From: Clostridia bacterium
GTDB lineage: Bacteria; Bacillota; Dehalobacteriia; UBA4068
NCBI GenBank assembly: GCA_012515255.1
Contig: JAAYYR010000106.1
Coordinates: 1-15,810 of the forward strand
DNA: 15,810 bases
Direction: 5' to 3'
Shown here: in pieces, positions 12,274 to 15,810 of the stretch
How positions within the stretch are numbered: position 1 is the stretch's first letter
Layout of the letters: each line of letters begins with the position of its first letter
Translations under genes and position numbers: made by a program
The notes under the pieces: model-generated
Database searches by the model: none
Told to the model about the DNA's origin: nothing
What the model saw: only the letters and a program-made list of their open reading frames with translations

Positions 12274-13104
12274 ATGTCAATTGCTGATCAGCTCTTTATC
12301 GCTAATTGCCGCGACATACTTGAGCAAGGCGTCTGGGATAAAGGCGGACAGGTGCGGCCCTGCTGGGATGATGGCAGCCCGGCCTATACAATCAAGCGCT
12401 TCGGCCTGGTCAACCGCTATGAGCTCAGCCGGGAATTTCCTCTCCTTACCCTGCGCAAGATTAATTTCGCAGCTGCTGTTGATGAAATTCTCTGGATCTG
12501 GCAAAAAAAGTCGGCCAATGTGCGGGATCTTAATTCGCATATCTGGGACGCCTGGGCGGATGAGAACGGCAGCATCGGCAAAGCCTATGGCTATCAGCTC
12601 GCGGTTAAGCATTGTTTCCCCGAGGGGGAGATGGATCAAGTGGACATGCTGCTGCATCTGCTGCGGCATAATCCGCTCTCGCGGCGGATGGTGAGCAATA
12701 TTTTTGTCCACAGCGATCTGGCGGAGATGCGGCTTTATCCCTGCGCTTATAGCCTGACCTTAAATGTCAGCGGCAGCCGGCTCAACGCCATCCTCAATCA
12801 GCGCTCCCAGGATATGCTGGTGGCTAATAATTGGAATGTGGCGCAATACGCGGCGCTTGTGCTGATGTTCGCCCAGGTTTCAGGCCTTGAGCCCGGCGAG
12901 CTGGTACATGTGATCGCCGACGCCCATATCTATGACCGCCATATCCCGCTGGTGGAGAGGATGCTTTCTTTGCCTCCCTATGAAGCGCCGCAACTTGTCA
13001 TGGACGAAGCGATACGCGATTTCTACGCCTTCCGGCCGGAGCATTTCCGGCTGATCAATTATCGCTATCATGAAGGCCCGGGCAAAATACCGGTAGCGGT
13101 GTAG
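12274..13104 (+). CDS. thyA: Thymidylate synthase
   Basis: Methylates dUMP to dTMP with methylenetetrahydrofolate as donor, releasing dihydrofolate; cytoplasmic. At 276 aa it is of the Bacillus/phage phi3T type: start ADQLFIANCRDIL, PLLTLRKINFAAAVDEILWIWQ, SRR (136-138) for dUMP phosphate, catalytic Cys157 in LYPCAYSLTL, NQRSQDMLVANNWNV (175-189), and AHIYDRH with His218 and Tyr220. The residue after the catalytic Cys is Ala rather than the His of E. coli-type enzymes; this is normal for this subfamily. The start is set by AAAGGAGG. It is first in a plus-strand run with dihydrofolate reductase 116 nt downstream, so the dihydrofolate it makes is recycled by its neighbour. Confidence 0.97.
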   Translation: MSIADQLFIANCRDILEQGVWDKGGQVRPCWDDGSPAYTIKRFGLVNRYELSREFPLLTLRKINFAAAVDEILWIWQKKSANVRDLNSHIWDAWADENGSIGKAYGYQLAVKHCFPEGEMDQVDMLLHLLRHNPLSRRMVSNIFVHSDLAEMRLYPCAYSLTLNVSGSRLNAILNQRSQDMLVANNWNVAQYAALVLMFAQVSGLEPGELVHVIADAHIYDRHIPLVERMLSLPPYEAPQLVMDEAIRDFYAFRPEHFRLINYRYHEGPGKIPVAV

Positions 13105-13220
13105 GCCGGGCCCGGCCGGATAAAGCGCGAAGCAGCCGGCCCTTACAGTCGCCGGGCACATGGCGTTGCTGGCGAATGAGCAGGCGGGCCCATCACTGAT
13201 CAAGAAGGAGTATTGAGCGG

Positions 13221-13757
13221 ATGAACTTAATCGCAGCGGCGGATCAAAACTGGGGCATCGGCTATCAGGGCCAACTGCTTTGTCATGTGCCGGCGGATTT
13301 GCGCCGCTTCAAAGAGCTGACCTGCGGCAAAACAGTGGTCATGGGCCGCGCCACCCTTGAGAGCCTGCCCGGCGGCCGGCCCCTGCCGCAAAGGCGCAAT
13401 ATCGTGCTCAGCAGCAGCCTTGAGCCCTGCGGCGCGGCCCAGGGCTGCCAAGTGGCTGTGGATTTGCCGCGGCTGTTCGAGGCGCTCTCCCGCTATGATA
13501 GCGAAGATATTTTTATCATCGGCGGCGCGCAGCTGTACCGCGATTTGCTGCCTTATTGCCGCCGCGCCTATATCACCCGCCTGCTGGCGGCATACCCGGC
13601 CGACCGCCATTTGCCCGATCTTGATCAATTATCAGGTTGGCGCCTGACGAGTCAATCCCCATTGCAGCGGCATGGCGAGATCAGCTATCGCTATTGCCAG
13701 TATGAAAACGCCGCCCCATTGGCGCTGCCTAAGCAGCCTTGGCTGCCGCAAACATAA
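13221..13757 (+). CDS. folA: Dihydrofolate reductase
   Basis: Reduces dihydrofolate to tetrahydrofolate with NADPH, the partner reaction to thymidylate synthase upstream. Length 178 aa; the catalytic core is about 160 residues, followed by a Pro/Leu-rich tail of some 15 residues. Motifs: IAAADQNWGIGYQGQL (4-19), substrate-binding acid Asp26 (PADLRRFK), KTVVMGRATLESLPGGRPLPQRRN (37-60), IIGGAQLYRDLLP (99-111), and AYITRL. The ATG follows AAGGAG by about 11 nt, a long spacing. The 116-nt gap after thyA shows no terminator, so cotranscription is likely. Confidence 0.95.
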   Translation: MNLIAAADQNWGIGYQGQLLCHVPADLRRFKELTCGKTVVMGRATLESLPGGRPLPQRRNIVLSSSLEPCGAAQGCQVAVDLPRLFEALSRYDSEDIFIIGGAQLYRDLLPYCRRAYITRLLAAYPADRHLPDLDQLSGWRLTSQSPLQRHGEISYRYCQYENAAPLALPKQPWLPQT

Positions 13758-13853
13758 CCGCCCCTTGCGCCGCGCCTCCTAGATTGCCGCTGCCTTGCGC
13801 GGCCCGCTGATCCTGTTTGCCGCTTTTTCCCTACTTCTGAAGGAGCCTGTGCC

Positions 13854-15209
13854 ATGGATATCGTTAAGCCCATTATTGATCATCTGCTGTACCCGCTGAT
13901 GGAAGCGCGGCGCGGCAACCGCATCCGCGAATACCTAGCCGAGCTGCAAAGCAGCGAAAACGCGCCGCCGCACGAGCTGGCCGAGCTGCAAAACAGCTGT
14001 TTGCGGCGGCTGCTGCGGCATTGCGTCGAACAGGTGCCGGCTTACCATGAACAACGCTCTTTGCTGCCGTTGATCGAGAGCGACCCCCGGGCGGCCTTGG
14101 CGGAGTTCCCCATCCTTAGCAAAGAAAGATTCCGCGCCGACCCCGAAAGCTTTATCGCCGCAAACGCCGACCGAACCAGACTAATCGCCAATACCTCCGG
14201 CGGCAGCAGCGGCAATCCGCTGCAGTTTTATCTCGACCGCGCAACCGTGGAGCATTATGAGGCGGCGCGCTGGCGGGGCCTTAGCTGGTACGGCATCAGC
14301 CCGGGCAGCCGTTGCCTCATGATCTGGGGCAATCCCTTCGAGCTGAACCGCCTGGCTGAACGCCGCTTCCGCATCAGCGAGCGCTGGCTAAAGAACCGCC
14401 GCATCATCCCCGCCTATGATCTTGACCCGCGAGCAATAAAAGCGCATCTGCGGCTGATGCGCCGCTATGCGCCGGAATATCTCTACGGCTATGCCGGGGC
14501 GCTGACGCTTTTAGCCCGCCTGATGCTCGAACAGGGGCTGGCCTGCCCCGTCCCCTTGAAAGCCGTGGTCTCGACCTCGGAGACGCTGTATGCAGCGCAG
14601 CGCGAGCTGATTGAGCGCGCTTTTGTCGCGCCCGTGGTCAATGAGTACGGCGCGCGCGACGGCGGCATCATCGCTTATCAATGCGCAGCCGGCGGCCTGC
14701 ATCTTGCGGCTGAGAATCTCGTGGCCGAGGTGATCGACCTTGGCGACCGCCAACTGCTGCCGCCGGGGCAAAAGGGTCTGCTGCTGCTCACTGATCTGCA
14801 TAATTTCGTCCAGCCGCGGCTGCGCTATCAGATCGACGATGAAGTGATCCTGGCTGAAGCGCCCTGCACCTGTGGCCGCAGCCTGCCGCTGATCGCCGAC
14901 ATCCTCGGCCGCGAAGATGATATTTTCCTCACTGTCACGGGCCGTTTCGTTCATGGCGTGGCCTTTGCCAACTGCATCAAGCGTCTGCCGGAGGTGGAAG
15001 CCTTCCAGATTCGCCAGCGCGCGCCGGAGCATGCCCATCTGCTGCTCGTCGCCAAAGACGGATTGCAGCCGCCGGGTCTGGCCGGTGTGCTGCGCGATTT
15101 CCAGACGCTGCTGCCCGGCAGCGATATCACCTGGGAGCTGGTGAAGCAAATCCCCTGGAGCAACTCCGGAAAGTTGCGCTATACGGTGCGCGAATTCCCC
15201 CTGCCTTAA
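13854..15209 (+). CDS. CapK/PaaK-type adenylate-forming enzyme
   Basis: A 451-aa member of the phenylacetate-CoA ligase/CapK branch of ANL enzymes, which activate a carboxylic acid as acyl-adenylate. The N-terminus LQNSCLRRLLRHCVEQVPAYHE is the usual opening helix. The ATP-binding loop is TSGGSSGNPLQFYLD (about 114-128). Later motifs are YLYGYAGALTLLARL, NEYGARDGGIIAYQC, the hinge region LTDLHNFVQPRLRYQIDDEV, a CTCGRSLP Cys motif, and the C-terminal SGKLRY with the probable catalytic Lys. Substrate unknown; relatives occur in capsule and surface-polymer clusters as well as aromatic-acid pathways. The ATG follows AAGGAG by 8 nt. It is 96 nt after folA on the same strand with no terminator between, so it may share the thyA-folA transcript although no metabolic link is apparent. 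Confidence 0.9.
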   Translation: MDIVKPIIDHLLYPLMEARRGNRIREYLAELQSSENAPPHELAELQNSCLRRLLRHCVEQVPAYHEQRSLLPLIESDPRAALAEFPILSKERFRADPESFIAANADRTRLIANTSGGSSGNPLQFYLDRATVEHYEAARWRGLSWYGISPGSRCLMIWGNPFELNRLAERRFRISERWLKNRRIIPAYDLDPRAIKAHLRLMRRYAPEYLYGYAGALTLLARLMLEQGLACPVPLKAVVSTSETLYAAQRELIERAFVAPVVNEYGARDGGIIAYQCAAGGLHLAAENLVAEVIDLGDRQLLPPGQKGLLLLTDLHNFVQPRLRYQIDDEVILAEAPCTCGRSLPLIADILGREDDIFLTVTGRFVHGVAFANCIKRLPEVEAFQIRQRAPEHAHLLLVAKDGLQPPGLAGVLRDFQTLLPGSDITWELVKQIPWSNSGKLRYTVREFPLP

Positions 15210-15224
15210 GCTTATGGCTTAAGG
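15204..15224 (+). other. Hairpin over the stop codon of the CapK-type gene
   Basis: CCTTAAGC-TTATG-GCTTAAGG, a perfect 8-bp stem that includes the TAA stop (15207-15209). No T run follows. It may protect the 3' end. Confidence 0.55.
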
Positions 15225-15261
15225 CGGGACAGCGGAAAGGCAGGGATTGTTTCCATCAAGC

Positions 15262-15296
15262 AAAAACCCTTGACAGCATCTGGTCAAGGGTTTTTT
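15262..15296. terminator. Strong bidirectional terminator
   Basis: AAAAACCCTTGAC (15262-15274) pairs with GTCAAGGGTTTTT (15283-15295): a 13-bp perfect stem with an 8-nt loop and a T run on each strand. It serves the CapK-type gene (plus) and can serve the DUF1294 gene (minus). Confidence 0.93.
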
Positions 15297-15338
15297 ATGC
15301 GGCAGACCCGGCATATGCGAACTAAAATCTGCCGCCAA

Positions 15339-15364
15339 GCTGTCAAGTAATTATGCTTGACGGC
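15339..15364. other. Second hairpin downstream of the terminator
   Basis: GCTGTCAAG, loop TAATTATG, CTTGACGGC: a 9-bp stem with one T-G pair, without T-tract. It shares the TTGAC/GTCAA core with the adjacent terminator. A third stem, GCGGC-ATAAACA-GCCGC (15380-15396), abuts the DUF1294 stop codon. Confidence 0.5.
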
Positions 15365-15396
15365 GTTAAATGCTGTACTGCGGCATAAACAGCCGC

Positions 15397-15678
15397 CTAG
15401 ATAATTCGCCACTCCAGCAATAAAAAGAAAATCAGCAATTGCAATAACAGCAATAGCGGCAGGCCGATGCGGAATTTAGGCTTTTTCGTCTTATGCCGGT
15501 ACAGCCGCGACCCGGCCAAAGCCCCGGCGCTGCCGCCCAAGACCGCCATAAGCAGTAAAGTCCGCTCCGGGATACGGCGGCCATGTTGCCTGGCCCGCGT
15601 CTTATCTACGGCAAAAAGAATCAGGGCCGCAATATTTATCGCCAGCAGATATCCCGCCAGCCATAGCCAAGGCCTCAT
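15397..15678 (-). CDS. DUF1294 small membrane protein
   Basis: A 93-aa protein of the DUF1294 family, function unknown. TM1 is about residues 5-23 (WLAGYLLAINIAALILFAV), followed by the family signature VDKTRARQHGRRIPE, a second short hydrophobic segment with LGGSAGALAGSRLYRHKTKKPKF (47-69), and TM3 (about 72-89, PLLLLLQLLIFFLLLEW). The conserved pattern DK-x-RA, RIPE, GG-x-GA and RHKT-x-KxxF is complete. The ATG follows AAGGAA by about 9 nt, a weak ribosome site. It is convergent with the CapK-type gene across the bidirectional terminator and has no partner visible at the window edge. Confidence 0.92.
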   Translation of the reverse strand: MRPWLWLAGYLLAINIAALILFAVDKTRARQHGRRIPERTLLLMAVLGGSAGALAGSRLYRHKTKKPKFRIGLPLLLLLQLLIFFLLLEWRII

Positions 15679-15810
15679 ATCGCGATTTCCTTCCCTGGCC
15701 GGCCTGCTCCTGCCGGGCCGGCTATAGCCATTGCCGCCCCATTCGCCGCCAACCGCTATGCAGCGCCGCCTAATCCGCGGCCACTGCCGCCTGCAATACC
15801 GTATTGGCGA
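15679..15810. other. Right edge, no gene seen
   Basis: GC-rich, with a 10-bp palindrome GGCTATAGCC (15720-15729). No frame with a ribosome site is supported. No promoter for the DUF1294 gene is recognised here. Confidence 0.5.

Noticed and set aside
12743..12748. Missing His after the catalytic Cys in ThyA, as if inactive
   Set aside because: The Bacillus/phage phi3T-type enzymes also lack the His (PCxY). The other dUMP-binding residues are intact.
13157..13213. Short frame MALLANEQAG ending just before folA
   Set aside because: Only 18 codons, no ribosome site, in the spacer between thyA and folA. Most likely chance.

Overview
This window reads as a chromosomal segment of a GC-rich, anaerobic, selenocysteine-using member of the Bacillota, most likely Clostridia-like. 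The evidence is strong AGGAGG-type ribosome binding sites, TATAAT-type promoters, intrinsic terminators, a complete selC-selB-selA set, a B. subtilis-type ThyA, a DUF1294 protein, and a small XRE repressor paired with a tiny ORF of a kind I associate with clostridial genomes. The genus cannot be fixed from this sequence alone.

Left end (1-730): a small AT-richer module. A divergent pair, a 52-aa protein (minus) and a 73-aa XRE repressor (plus), shares a promoter region with two GGTCAA-type half-palindromic operators. It is bracketed by an 82-bp direct repeat (79/82 identical), each copy ending in a perfect 12-bp terminator hairpin. The right copy doubles as the terminator of argF.

764-3561: ornithine carbamoyltransferase (minus) and, divergently, a lipoprotein of the amino-acid-type periplasmic binding fold with acidic low-complexity inserts and no transporter genes beside it.

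3670-7760: the selenocysteine block. tRNA-Sec (selC, plus, anticodon TCA) converges on a selA-selB operon (minus). The 474-bp interval between them holds terminators for both sides and one or two tiny single-helix membrane ORFs. selA charges Ser-tRNA-Sec to Sec-tRNA-Sec, and SelB delivers it to UGA codons. selD and any selenoprotein lie outside the window.

7831-11963: a minus-strand envelope-stress-type operon in the order HtrA-like membrane serine protease, OmpR-family response regulator, HAMP histidine kinase. The protease has six 14-residue repeats before its membrane anchor. A 24-bp tandem repeat sits between the regulator and the kinase.

12203-15296: a plus-strand thyA-folA pair (dTMP synthesis and dihydrofolate recycling), followed by a CapK/PaaK-type adenylate-forming enzyme, ending at a strong bidirectional terminator. 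15397-15678 is a small DUF1294 membrane protein (minus). The last 132 bases hold nothing I can support.
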